15,393 bases of DNA from Paraglomus occultum (GCA_910592205.1 CAJVPJ010000861.1:1-15393), one strand, 5' to 3'. Shown: positions 1 through 8,625, counted from the stretch's first letter. Numbers and translations: made by a program. Notes: generated from the letters alone by a model not told the origin.

Positions 1-820
1 TATGTTTAGGATTTGGGCAAGAACACGGTGGAATTAAAGTCAACTTGTTTAACAGAAATCCTACGAATTCGATAACCATTCAGTATTGTGACGTAATTCC
101 ATGGTACCTGAGACTGTATATGCACACTCTCAAAGTTACAGTGAATGGCAATGAGATATCATCAGGATCATGTAAGTAGGCGTCCTACAAGGACGTATCC
201 TAAGCAGTAAACACGTCAACGCGATTACACGTTTTGCTTTTTATTAACTTTATTGCAAAATTCACGCTTGTGAATTATGCTGTCTACCAGCTTATCCAAT
301 CAAGCAACTATTCTACCAACCAGCCGTAGACCGATCGAGACCGTCAGTAATGGAGGCCAACATTTCGCTGCCGGCAGACTCTATTACAACCTTGTCGATA
401 GAATTTGATAAAGCATTCATCAAATACACTGAACATCCACCAGATGCCAATCGAGGTTTCGATGTTGGGTCGGCGGTAATAACAACGTTAAGTAAGGTTG
501 AATCCAAATGGGACTCTATACTCTACAAGCAGCAGTCACAGGACGGGTACGTGACAATGAAAAAGCTTTTAGTTATGCCTGTTTCAATTATTTAAAAAAG
601 CTCATCGATTCCTTGATTTTTGATTATTAGCATTCATTACGTTCCAATCAGGATATACACAGAAACTCTTCTTATAAGTCTTCCCACGCCTGATTTTAGC
701 ATGCCATATAACGTAATAACATTGACTTGTACAGTTATCGCTTTGTTCTTTGGGAGCATGTTTAATCTTCTTACGAGGAGCTTTGTTGTACTAGACAATG
801 AGAAGCCCGAGGAAAAATAG
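1..820 (+). CDS. GPI16: GPI transamidase subunit PIG-T/Gpi16, 3' part (partial at window start)
   Basis: PIG-T/Gpi16 is the subunit of the ER-membrane GPI transamidase that pairs with the catalytic subunit Gpi8/PIG-K to attach GPI anchors to proteins. Three C-terminal exons are visible. Exon A runs to 171 and reads G-F-G-Q-E-H-G-G and then I-P-W-Y-L-R-L-Y. Its left edge is uncertain: it may be open to base 1 or start at 10 after a ttag acceptor. Exon B is 291-546 ([12 protein letters not shown], then [14 protein letters not shown]). Exon C is 631-820 and carries the family hallmark [13 protein letters not shown] followed by the single C-terminal membrane helix and a short tail, NEKPEEK. Introns are 172-290 (GTAAGT...CAG, phase 1) and 547-630 (GTACGT...TAG, phase 2), and the phases agree across both joins. 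An alternative acceptor at 650-651 would drop HYVPIR and fits the family less well. The 5' part lies outside the window. The tail is shorter than that of animal PIG-T. Confidence 0.93.
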
Positions 821-893
821 ATCATATTTATGCCACCGATTCATACACTAGGACATTTTTCAACCATTTTCTATCGAATAGAAAAGACATAGA

Positions 894-899
894 AATAAA
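894..899 (+). terminator. Putative poly(A) signal of the GPI16 gene
   Basis: A canonical AATAAA lies 74 nt after the GPI16 stop codon, in the short space between the two convergent genes. Position and sequence fit a polyadenylation signal. No cDNA evidence is available from the sequence alone. Confidence 0.5.
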
Positions 900-988
900 A
901 ACGAAAACCAACATACAACACAGTTGCATGTCTATCCGAAAGTGATATGAAAATATTATTAATACTTTAACTTGCATTATTCGAATAG

Positions 989-994
989 TTTATT
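989..994 (-). terminator. Putative poly(A) signal of the Pil1-like gene
   Basis: The plus strand reads TTTATT, so the minus strand reads AATAAA about 110 nt after the stop codon of the Pil1-like gene. The signals of the two convergent genes are about 90 bp apart, so their 3' ends are close or may overlap. Confidence 0.45.
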
Positions 995-1104
995 TTGTAT
1001 AATCAAATATATGTATGATACATTAAAGTAAATATGAACACTAAATAATTTGGATAAATTATCAATCACCAAACAGCAATCATATTAATATGATAGAACT
1101 TAAA

Positions 1105-3508
1105 TTATTTCTTTTTCTCGTCTCCTCCAGGTATAACACCGTCTGCGGGAGGTTCATACGCGGGAGGAGCATCATCAGGAGGTCCAAGATAGAAACCACC
1201 CACAAATGATGGTGGATGTTGCTGCTGTTGCTGCTGCTGCGGTGATGGCGGGGGCGGAGGATGACCTTGGTTGAAGCCAGGCTGTCCCTGAAAAGCATAT
1301 TGAGGATGACCGGGTTGACCGGGTTGACCAGGTTGACCGTAATATCCTTGCGGTTGATAAAATGGTTGTTGGGGTTGGAAACCTTGCTGATTGTAAAATG
1401 GTTGTCCCTGCGGGTCATACATGTTTTGTTGGAAAGGTCCACCCGGAGGAGGAAGGTGTGGATTTGCCGGTGAAAGTGGGGGAGGCAAAGCTGCAGAATT
1501 AGTCGAAGACTCGGAGACTGGTGGAGAAGATACGGAACTAGTTACGGATGCAGCAGTGGCAGAGCGTGCAGGCGCTGCTCCCTGCACTGTCGAAGTAGAT
1601 GCCCCTGACGCTGGACTTGCAGGTGCGGGAGCGGGTGAGGCGATCTTCAATCCAGCAAGCTGTGACTTGATACCGGTAATGTCGTCTTCCAGTTTGTTAA
1701 TCTTCTCTTCTTTTTGACTTAGCGTTGATGATTTTGATTTCAATGTCTCTTCTAGATCTTTAACAAGTTGAGACAGTTTGCCCTTTTCTGTTGCAACAAC
1801 GTTCATGTCGTTCTGAAGCTTGTTAATGGAGTTGTCTCGCTCTCGTAATTGTACCTCATACTCGTGCTTTTGTGCCAACAATGTCTGGTATTCACGTAGC
1901 TGTACTTCATTCTTTTGTTTTTCAGTCGCCACGACACCCCGGATTTCCACCAAGTCTTGCTCGCTCTTTTTCTGCTGTTCGCTTAACTTGCTGGTCAAAT
2001 CGCCAACCTGCTTTTCATATGCTTCTCTTTGCGAACTCAATGCGTTGGCCATGTCATCCAATTGAGCTTTATATCCCTGTTTTTGATTTTCAAGCTCTGA
2101 TGTAAGTTCTTCAATTCTTGCAGAAGTCGTTCGTGTAAGTTCGTCAATCTTTGCAGAAGTTGATTGTGCGAGTTCATCATACTTGGCCGTTTGTTCGAGG
2201 ATTTGTTTCTCGTGAGCTTCGCGTAGAGAAGTCATTTCTGCATTAACTTGAGCCAATTTCGCTTCATATTCCTCTTTTTGAGCGGCTAATAGTGTCGGTG
2301 CCGTATTCGTCAACGTTGGCAAAAGGGGTCCAATATCGGTGCTAGGTGGCTGCCAATTATGTAGCTGGATTTGACAGTCTTTAACTATTTGTGAAGTAAC
2401 TTTATCGCCTACAAATATAAATGTCGTTATTAAGATCAGCATATAAAAGTGAGTGTTTAAGTAATAACAAGTACCCTAGGGGAAAAGAGATGGTCCAGCA
2501 ATAACACTGAAGAGATAGCCAGCATCAAATAAATCACATCTATTAAATTCTCATTGTTGAACTCACCAGTATACTTTGGTCTTGCTGAACCAGCGGGAAC
2601 AGGGTTAGCATCAAGTTGACCAATGATATAACCACCAAAACCAGCAATTATAGCCAAACGCTCGGAAGTTTCAAATGTTGCATCAAGCAGCAGAGTATAT
2701 GCTTCCTTCAGCTTGCGTCTTACAAGATTGCCAACATCCGTTTCCGTGGGTGCGTTTTCACGATTCACTTGCTCCAATTCGGCTTCTAATTCTCGAATAC
2801 GTGGCGATCTTGGATGTGTTTTGATAGTTTTTGACATTTCTTCATTAATTTTGCGCCGTCTCTCCTTTGCGGGAAGAAGGCGTTGCTCAGCTTCGCGAAT
2901 ATCTTTGAGTAGGTTTCTGTATTTTTCATATTTTTCTGTGGTCGGGTTGATATTAGTTGTTATGATCGAGTCTGCGATGACAATATATTATGCAAATGAC
3001 AACACACAATAACTCACCAGCCATCACAGTTTCGACATCTGACATCTTTGACATTATATTTGACATTTTTTCTGTGATATCCTACAATTCACGAGAAATA
3101 ATCGTAAGACAGTATACTTCCATATAGTCAATAGAAATGCAAAACACGTACGGCAACGTCTTCCGAGTTGTCTTTTCCCCAATTGTACAAACATATGCTT
3201 GCTGCGTGGATGATGAATAGAAAACGATCGCATCATTATATTTTGTGTGCGGAGGGTACTCGCATTAGATTGGTATCGTATACAAAAACTTTTCAATACG
3301 TGCCTTGTTTCCTCTCTTGCGCAATGTTCTGTAAGCTGGAAAGAATGTTTCTTTCTTCCTTGAGCAATAAAGCCACATTCTTGAGATCTTCGGGCAAGCG
3401 AGGGTCAACCTTGACTAGGTTACGACGTACATCGTGACCTAAACTGTCAAGATTGAATGTTTTGCCGAATCCTAAACGCGTTGAGGTTCTTCCGTCGTTT
3501 GAAGACAT
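1105..3508 (-). CDS. Pil1/LSP1-type eisosome BAR protein with long coiled-coil and proline/glutamine-rich tail
   Basis: Pil1/LSP1 proteins form BAR-domain filaments under the plasma membrane that shape eisosomes (MCC furrows). Exons on the minus strand are 3508-3304, 3201-3152, 3081-3018, 2971-2567 and 2408-1105; all phases agree, giving about 675 residues. Family matches in order are NVALLLKEERNILSSLQNIA (about 48-67), YNWGKDNSEDV (75-85), DITEKM (86-91), EKYEKYRNLLKDIREAE (119-135), SPRIRELEAELEQV (162-175), SERLAIIAGFGG (209-220) and ARPKYTG (236-242). Residues 283-497 are a heptad-rich coiled coil with a recurring Q-K/R-x-x-Y-E-x-Q-L theme. Residues 498-675 are low-complexity (Ala/Ser/Pro, then Pro/Gln/Gly/Tyr) with Q7, a PGQ repeat, PPAY (656-659) and a DEKKK end. 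Yeast Pil1 has about 340 residues, so the second half is extra. The ATG at 3508 is chosen because the homology follows it directly. The first intron has two possible readings (GC-AG or GT-AG). The BAR assignment is firm; the role of the tail is unknown. Confidence 0.93.
1156..1167 (-). other. PPAY (PPxY) motif in the Pil1-like tail
   Basis: Residues 656-659 read P-P-A-Y inside DDAPPAYEPPADG. PPxY is the known ligand of WW domains, including those of Rsp5/Nedd4 ubiquitin ligases. That it works as such here is inference; it lies in a proline-rich, probably disordered and therefore accessible tail. Confidence 0.6.
1219..1239 (-). repeat. CAG/CAA repeat encoding seven glutamines
   Basis: The plus strand shows a run of gtt/gct triplets, which on the coding minus strand gives seven consecutive Gln codons after PPPPPSP. 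It mixes CAG and CAA codons. Confidence 0.85.
1304..1338 (-). repeat. 9-bp tandem repeat encoding PGQ/PGH units
   Basis: The plus strand holds one 8-bp partial unit and three full copies of gggttgacc-like 9-mers at 1312-1320, 1321-1329 and 1330-1338. On the coding strand these give Gly-Gln-Pro repeats in the low-complexity tail. This is a likely site of length variation between alleles or strains. Confidence 0.85.
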
Positions 3509-3567
3509 GTCCAGGTTTGATCGAATGCTGAGGGAAGGGCAAACGAATGGGGTATGTCGCAGTCGAA

Positions 3568-3580
3568 TATATAAAATATA
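3568..3580 (-). promoter_or_regulatory. Putative TATA element of the Pil1-like gene
   Basis: A TATATTTTATATA stretch on the minus strand lies 60-72 nt upstream of the chosen ATG at 3508. A pyrimidine-rich leader stretch, CCCTTCCCTC, follows at about 3532-3541. This arrangement is usual for fungal promoters, but AT-rich background makes chance occurrence quite possible. Confidence 0.4.
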
Positions 3581-4905
3581 GGTTATCAATCTTTTGTATC
3601 ACGGCTTGCAACACAATGGGATTTTGTCATTGTCATTTGTGGCGTACGCAGTGCTACAGCCACGGGAATCGTCAAATGGGATGGTTATGCCACTCGGCAA
3701 AATGATAGTAATATCCATTTATGGTATTCTACAATATAAACATGGTGATTTTCATAGATTAATTTGGCGTATTTTTTCGTCATTTTACCCGGAAAAAGTT
3801 GATCTGTTTAATTACTCATATGAAAATGAATACTTGAGTTAAGGTTCAATAATGGTATCCTGCTTTGCATTTACATTCTGGAATAATATATGACTGGTAT
3901 CAACAGCAAGAAGCTAATTGAGATTTCTAAAACGCTAGTTCCGTAACATGTGGTGTAATCAGCAACAAATCGTCTTCAAACTTGCGGTAAGAGAAGCCTG
4001 GTCACTGAGCCGAGCAGGTTATTGTCTTGAATAACGGTAATTTCTGGAGCTCGAACAAATATGCTATCGGTTTGTAATATAATTGTTAATTTATAGTGAC
4101 TAACACGTGATACTTATATTATGTGTATAATCTTACCATATTGGAAAACCAATCAGAATTTTTTCCCGTAGCAATAGGAGATTTGCTATTGTTTGTTCGT
4201 TCATATAAGTAATTCTCATAGTGTATACGATGACTATCTAAAAAGTTAAATTTTTTGTAACATTGCATGTTTTTTAACAGGATCAAAACCTGTGTCTATG
4301 GCATTGTTTGTAAATTCTAGAAACTTTTGGTGTGACGGTAGAAACAAATATGTGGCGTTAAACACCATCACATTTATGCAGATTATTAATAGTAGGCAAC
4401 GAAGGGAAAAAAGAACAAAAGGCCTTATATAAATCTCGTTTGTTCTTGTCTTGACAAAGCAGTAATGTACTGAGGGTTGATGACCTGTGTTATTTTAACG
4501 GGATTACGAACATGCGAAAAAACGAATATTGAAATTGCATTATAAAGATTGGGCTGTCAAACATTGCAAAACATTTACGTTGAATGTCTTCCATGATTTT
4601 ATTCGAGCAAACGATTTGGTCTGAATCACTATTTTAACTGATTTACTGTTACTACTGAATTTCTTATCACACCATTTTATCATTAGTAAAGCAAATAAAC
4701 AGATACTGTATTACATGTAAACTTGATTACAAATACAGAGTACAAAATTCCGGCCTTTTGGCTACATTCACTTATACATATGTTCATTAGACATAAAAAA
4801 AAAATATTTTACAAAAAAAAAAAAAAGTCCCATTTTCCCCATTTCGTTATTATTTCGTTATGTATTCCTCGCAGCCGCATAAAGGTTTAAATAGCGGAAA
4901 CAAAA
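3581..4905. other. AT-rich intergenic DNA, no convincing gene
   Basis: The longest open frame (3594-3842, plus) opens with TTG, has no ATG until well inside and resembles no family I know, so I do not call it a gene. Visible elements are a CCAAT-like box (about 4148-4154), a TATATAAA element (about 4424-4431) that no convincing gene follows, and an A-rich tract at about 4794-4826. I see no RNA gene. Confidence 0.6.
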
Positions 4906-5332
4906 ATGTTCATAAAAAAATCATCATCAGAATCATCCTTGGAATTCCCATGCGAGTGCTTTCAGAGTATGTCGCCGATATTTCACATGTATGTTGTCTT
5001 TCGTCAGATACTCGTTATTGATTGGCCGAGCTTGAGTAAAAGTCACAAGCATTGTGGTGTAGATGACAAGAGCGATGAAGACGGACCTGACGTACATTTT
5101 GTTTAGGCGAGGATTTGGTTTTATTTACTGAAAGCGGGTGGATTTTGTTTATAATCCAGTTGACATTAACAATAATGCTGATGGGAAGAGCCGTTCAAAA
5201 AAGAATCGAATAAAGATTGGAATTCCGGAGATTCATGGGAAATTTTTGACCGCCCGCATCCGGTCTATTTATATCTTGAGGAAACAGAGTTCAGGTTGGT
5301 TTAACAAAACTAAAAATAAACGTTTAGTTTGA
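4906..5332 (+). CDS. Weak candidate small gene of unknown function (possibly two exons)
   Basis: An ATG in good context (ACAAAAATG) opens 66 codons to a stop at 5106. A second open stretch, with no ATG, runs from 5132 to 5332 and is rich in Lys/Arg/Asn (DGKSRSKKNRIKIG). A 43-nt intron from GTACAT (about 5089) to a CTGAAAG acceptor (ending about 5134) would join them in frame. That length is close to the 46-nt intron of the Pil1-like gene. I recognise no domain. Chance open frames of this size are common here, so this is only a candidate. Confidence 0.15.
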
Positions 5333-5739
5333 GATGTGTGTAACTACTCGATAACACTTATCAACTCCGAATATCAAGAGTTACCTTGTTAACAAATAAA
5401 GTGTATTGGGCTGGGTATATGACAGAAACGCATTTGGACCTTCCCAATCACATGCGAACTCTCATGGTTATCTATCCCCAACATGTGGCTGTGTATTAGT
5501 TTGATTGGAGGGTTGGACTGCAACTACCGCTTTTTTTCTTTTTGCAAAAAAAGATAAGATAAACTATTCTTTATTGGGGATGCGATTTGAAACAATGAAA
5601 TATGCAAAAGTCGTCAACAAATGCGCAGGTTGGCGAGATTATCAAATAAATACGTAACAAACAACTGCGGGAGACAAAAAGCGTCAACAAAAGAGAGTTT
5701 CATATGGTAGTAGTAAGCTATTATACAAACGAGTAACAG

Positions 5740-5796
5740 GAGAATAATAATAACGAGATAATGATAACGAGATAATAATAACGAGATAATAATAAC
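5740..5796. repeat. 14-bp minisatellite, about four copies
   Basis: The unit is gagataataataac. Copies lie at 5740-5754 (15 bp, variant), 5755-5768 (one mismatch), 5769-5782 and 5783-5796; the last two are identical. Confidence 0.9.
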
Positions 5797-6533
5797 GACA
5801 ACCCAGTCAAACATTTGCCCACTGTATGCAGGCTTTTAAAAATATATCCCATTGTAGCATTGTGTATGTCAAAGATAAAATAAAACGTGCGCCAGATGAC
5901 GTAGATGTATATATAGATGGTCACTGTGTCATGATGAAGATTTCATGCGGTAAATGGGACAATCAAAATAATCAAGTGTAGAACAAAGAATTCTAGGACG
6001 GAACGGACGGTTGTGTCAAACTTTCCGCTTTGTGTTCTGACAGCCTGTTTGTTTTATCGTATATTGCATGAATCATTGACCGACGATCGACATTAATATC
6101 CCCTTGATATTGTAATCCATGCGGTCAGGTTACCCATTTGTATAGTCTTGTGAGATGTTGAGGGCTAAAGATAGTTCCGATAAATGATTTAAATGTACAA
6201 GTCTGCTATTCGCAGGAACGTTTGTCAATGTTTTGTGGGACTGTGCGAGAGATAAGGGTCGAACGAACTTGGTAGGACTGCGTAATGAAAACTACATCGA
6301 AAGAGAAAAGATAGATAAGGGAATGAGAGACAACTGCCCAAATCACAGTTAGAGTTCAGGATGTGGATACGAGGGATTAAAAAAACGACAAGGGGGGCTG
6401 TGTGTATGTACGTATGGTTATGTGCGTATGGTATGTATATTAATATGGTATGTTAGTATAATGTATGTTTACTAATACTGTGATACATAAATACTTTATC
6501 TTGTACACCTGCATTGAGCAACTCTAGCAACCC

Positions 6534-6579
6534 TAATTTATGCGGGATATTAAAGTACACTATTAATTTATGCGGGATA
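6534..6579. repeat. 16-bp direct repeat pair
   Basis: The 16-mer taatttatgcgggata occurs at 6534-6549 and again, identical, at 6564-6579. The spacing is 30 bp start to start. The two copies could be a local duplication or binding sites. Confidence 0.85.
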
Positions 6580-7128
6580 CCGTATCCGTATGCAGTGTAT
6601 CTTGTAAGAGACATGTTCTATTATTATATCACAATACACCCGCCCTTTCAAAAATACATCAAATCATTGTGTTTTTGAATGGGGTTTCTCCATATTCGAA
6701 ATGAATGGAGCGCTTGATATTGATGCATTGCATAGATACAAGTTTTAATTTGACACCTGCATGTGATTCTGATTTTTATCAGATACGCCAACATACAATT
6801 TACATCATTTTCACTCCCGAACCCTTTTCTTTTGTTTTCATTTTCTTATTCTGTATCCTTCCCGTTATCGTTATAAAGATGTATACGATATGATTGTTGT
6901 ACATGCAGAATTAATCGGAATACCATTGGCTTTTGTCGTGCTTATTAATACAAATGGAAAAATCATAACTTGTAAATGGACTCTCCGGACTTGTTAAGTG
7001 CATTATCTCTCTATGTGCGGAAATAAGCGTATGTTTCCAACTGCGCAATATTCCTTGTTCGTTAAATAGGCGCTGTAAATGTCTTGGTCGCCAATGAACA
7101 TCCAATAAAACTTACCAGTGATCATTGA

Positions 7129-7290
7129 CTAAACAAGCAAACTTTCTAGCAACTCGTGTATATGACCGAACACTTTCATCGAACGGTGACACATGGCCTG
7201 TTTCAGCAGACAAAATCTTGACTCAGTTTCAAGTCTAACGCTGGTGTCAAGGAGATCCTTATAGTAGAAAATGGCCGTTTTGGAATGCAT
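7129..7290 (-). CDS. Weak candidate small ORF, unknown (53 codons from ATG)
   Basis: An ATG at 7290 on the minus strand opens 53 codons, including VRLETESRFCLLKQAM and FGHIHELLESLLV, to a TAG at 7131-7129. The same frame then continues for almost 40 codons (MFIGDQDIYSAYLTNKEY) to the next stop. A strong-looking donor (ACTG/GTAAGT) lies just after the TAG, with a TTTACAG acceptor 43 nt further on. This could be a decayed or mis-framed exon. I recognise no family. Confidence 0.15.
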   Translation of the reverse strand: MHSKTAIFYYKDLLDTSVRLETESRFCLLKQAMCHRSMKVFGHIHELLESLLV

Positions 7291-7650
7291 GTCTTCCGTT
7301 CGTTGTATTTATTATACACTATATTTTAAAATAAACTCTACACAAATACGTTACATGAATTTGGTATTATTGGTTCTTTCTAAATGTAGTCTATAAACAA
7401 CAAATCGGCTATATAGTAATAGGTATTGTTTACATAAACTAATCGAACCTTGCTTCGAAGGATCTTTGTTATATCACATGATTTTTGTGGCGCTGATGAG
7501 TTATTAAAAGTCAGTAATCGCTCGTTGACTTGCAGGTTAATTTATTTGCCCATTATTATTTGACAAGACGGTTGGATTTAGTTGATAGTACAAAGCTATA
7601 TCAAACATTATTTGACACATGAATTATCATAATATTAATTACTTTATTTA

Positions 7651-7747
7651 GTCACTTTATCAGTCACTTTATCAGTCATTTTATCAGTCATTTTATCGGT
7701 CATTTTATCAGTTCACTTTATCAGTCACTTTATTAGTCACTTTATTA
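7651..7747. repeat. 12-bp minisatellite, eight copies
   Basis: The unit is gtcactttatca. Copies start at 7651, 7663, 7675, 7687, 7699, 7711 (13 bp, with an extra t), 7724 and 7736. Variation is limited to C/T at one position and to the last bases. It runs directly into a TTA-rich stretch. Confidence 0.95.
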
Positions 7748-8053
7748 TTATTACTATTTACGTTATTATTATTACTTTACTTTATTATATATTATAATTA
7801 CTTAGTATTCTATATTATATTATTATTATTTAATTATAAATTAATAATTTTTACTTTAAAGATTTCGGACTTAAATTCGGTAGAGCTTGCCCTGCGAGAT
7901 GACCATCATCCCGAACTACTCTATCTCAGTACTTCAGAAATCACTTGACATATCAAATCGGCCCTATGCTGCTTGCTGCCCGCTCTTTAAGCTGTAGACT
8001 ACACTCCAAGTCTTTCAAAGAAAGATTTACGATTACGATAATGACTTGTTCCT

Positions 8054-8360
8054 GTTCGTAAGATGTAACGCTGTTCTCAATTGGCTTATGATTACGCTGG
8101 TAAATCGGCAAATTTATATTGGGATGCAACCGTCTTTTCAGCCATAATTATCGTGCCAGCTGTTAGAAGACTCGTTCGTAAGTTGTAGCAAGTTGTCATT
8201 GTGTGCGTAATATTGAGTGGGCGTACATTCGGGTGCAATATGCATTAAAAGTTTGTGTTTGAACTTTTTTATTTAATCAGTAGTTAAGTCGTACGTTAAA
8301 TGATTTTTTGTAAGTTGTAACGAACAGTTGTATGTGCGTTATAGAGTAGCGGCAATACTG
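8054..8360. repeat. Degenerate repeat of about 120-130 bp, three copies
   Basis: The marker gttcgtaagatgtaac (8054-8069) recurs as gttcgtaagttgtagc (8174-8189) and as tttgtaagttgtaac (8307-8321), so the copies are 120 and about 132 bp apart. The similarity continues beyond the marker: copies two and three share a tgtgcgt(t/a)at...gagt block, and copies one and two share a g(g/t)gatgcaa/ggtgcaa block. Confidence 0.55.
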
Positions 8361-8379
8361 TTCGTTATACATGTTGTAT

Positions 8380-8625
8380 TTTCGCTTTGGAGGAGAGGAA
8401 AGTAGCCGGTGGTCGATAAATTATTTGTCGTCGTCGAGTGTTAAGAGTTTGTTGGTTGCTGGCTTGGAGTGACGGCTGATGACTGTTTGTTGGCTGTGGG
8501 TTGTTAATATTAAACTTTGGTCGCGTTGGAACTTGTGCTTTCAAGAAAAGGAGAGGGTGTGTGTATATGTATGTGTGAGCGGACGCGGATTTGCGTGTTG
8601 TTGTGTTGTGTTGTGTTGAAAAGAT
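8380..8625. other. GT-rich, strand-asymmetric block
   Basis: The plus strand is strongly G/T-rich and ends in a run of TTGTG units (about 8597-8618). The minus strand is therefore CA- and CT-rich, as fungal leaders and promoters often are. The minus-strand ATG at 8372 that follows opens only 31 codons. No gene is evident, so its role is open. Confidence 0.4.

Larger units (their letters stand above)
5333..6910. other. AT-rich intergenic DNA with short repeats
   Basis: No frame shows a recognisable protein. The stretch contains the 14-bp minisatellite at 5740-5796, a purine-rich part (about 6240-6380), a GT/TA-rich low-complexity patch (about 6395-6475) and a 16-bp direct repeat at 6534/6564. 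I see no tRNA or rRNA. Confidence 0.6.
7291..8379. other. AT-rich intergenic DNA rich in repeats
   Basis: It holds the 12-bp minisatellite (7651-7747), an extreme A/T stretch after it (about 7745-7860) and the degenerate repeat family at 8054-8360. An ATG at 7899 opens 32 codons to a TAG, and the same frame then runs a further 49 codons to 8147. Nothing in it is recognisable. Confidence 0.6.

Noticed and set aside
637-825. Minus-strand open frame opposite the PIG-T last exon
   Set aside because: Antisense shadow; the plus strand carries the conserved PIG-T motif.
1261-2105. Several plus-strand open frames of 70-98 codons
   Set aside because: They are antisense shadows of the coiled-coil and low-complexity exon of the Pil1-like gene.
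2457-2837. A stand-alone 126-residue protein with a C-terminal membrane helix
   Set aside because: It is exon 4 of the Pil1-like gene read through the GTGAGT donor. The hydrophobic part is intron sequence. Kept only as a possible intron-retention isoform.
3054-3296. 80-codon minus-strand frame (KHMFVQLGKRQLGRR)
   Set aside because: It is the wrong frame of exon 2 of the Pil1-like gene. The frame with YNWGKDNSEDV matches the family and joins in phase.
4794-4826. A-rich tract as a retroposon tail
   Set aside because: No LINE/SINE-like body or target duplication is visible around it; simple A-richness is common in this DNA.
7425-7465. tRNA T-loop-like gttcgat on the minus strand
   Set aside because: The flanking 5-bp stem does not pair and no anticodon or acceptor arm can be placed.
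7484-7520. ctgatgag, resembling a hammerhead-ribozyme core or snoRNA C box
   Set aside because: The matching cgaaa core or D box with a terminal stem was not found.
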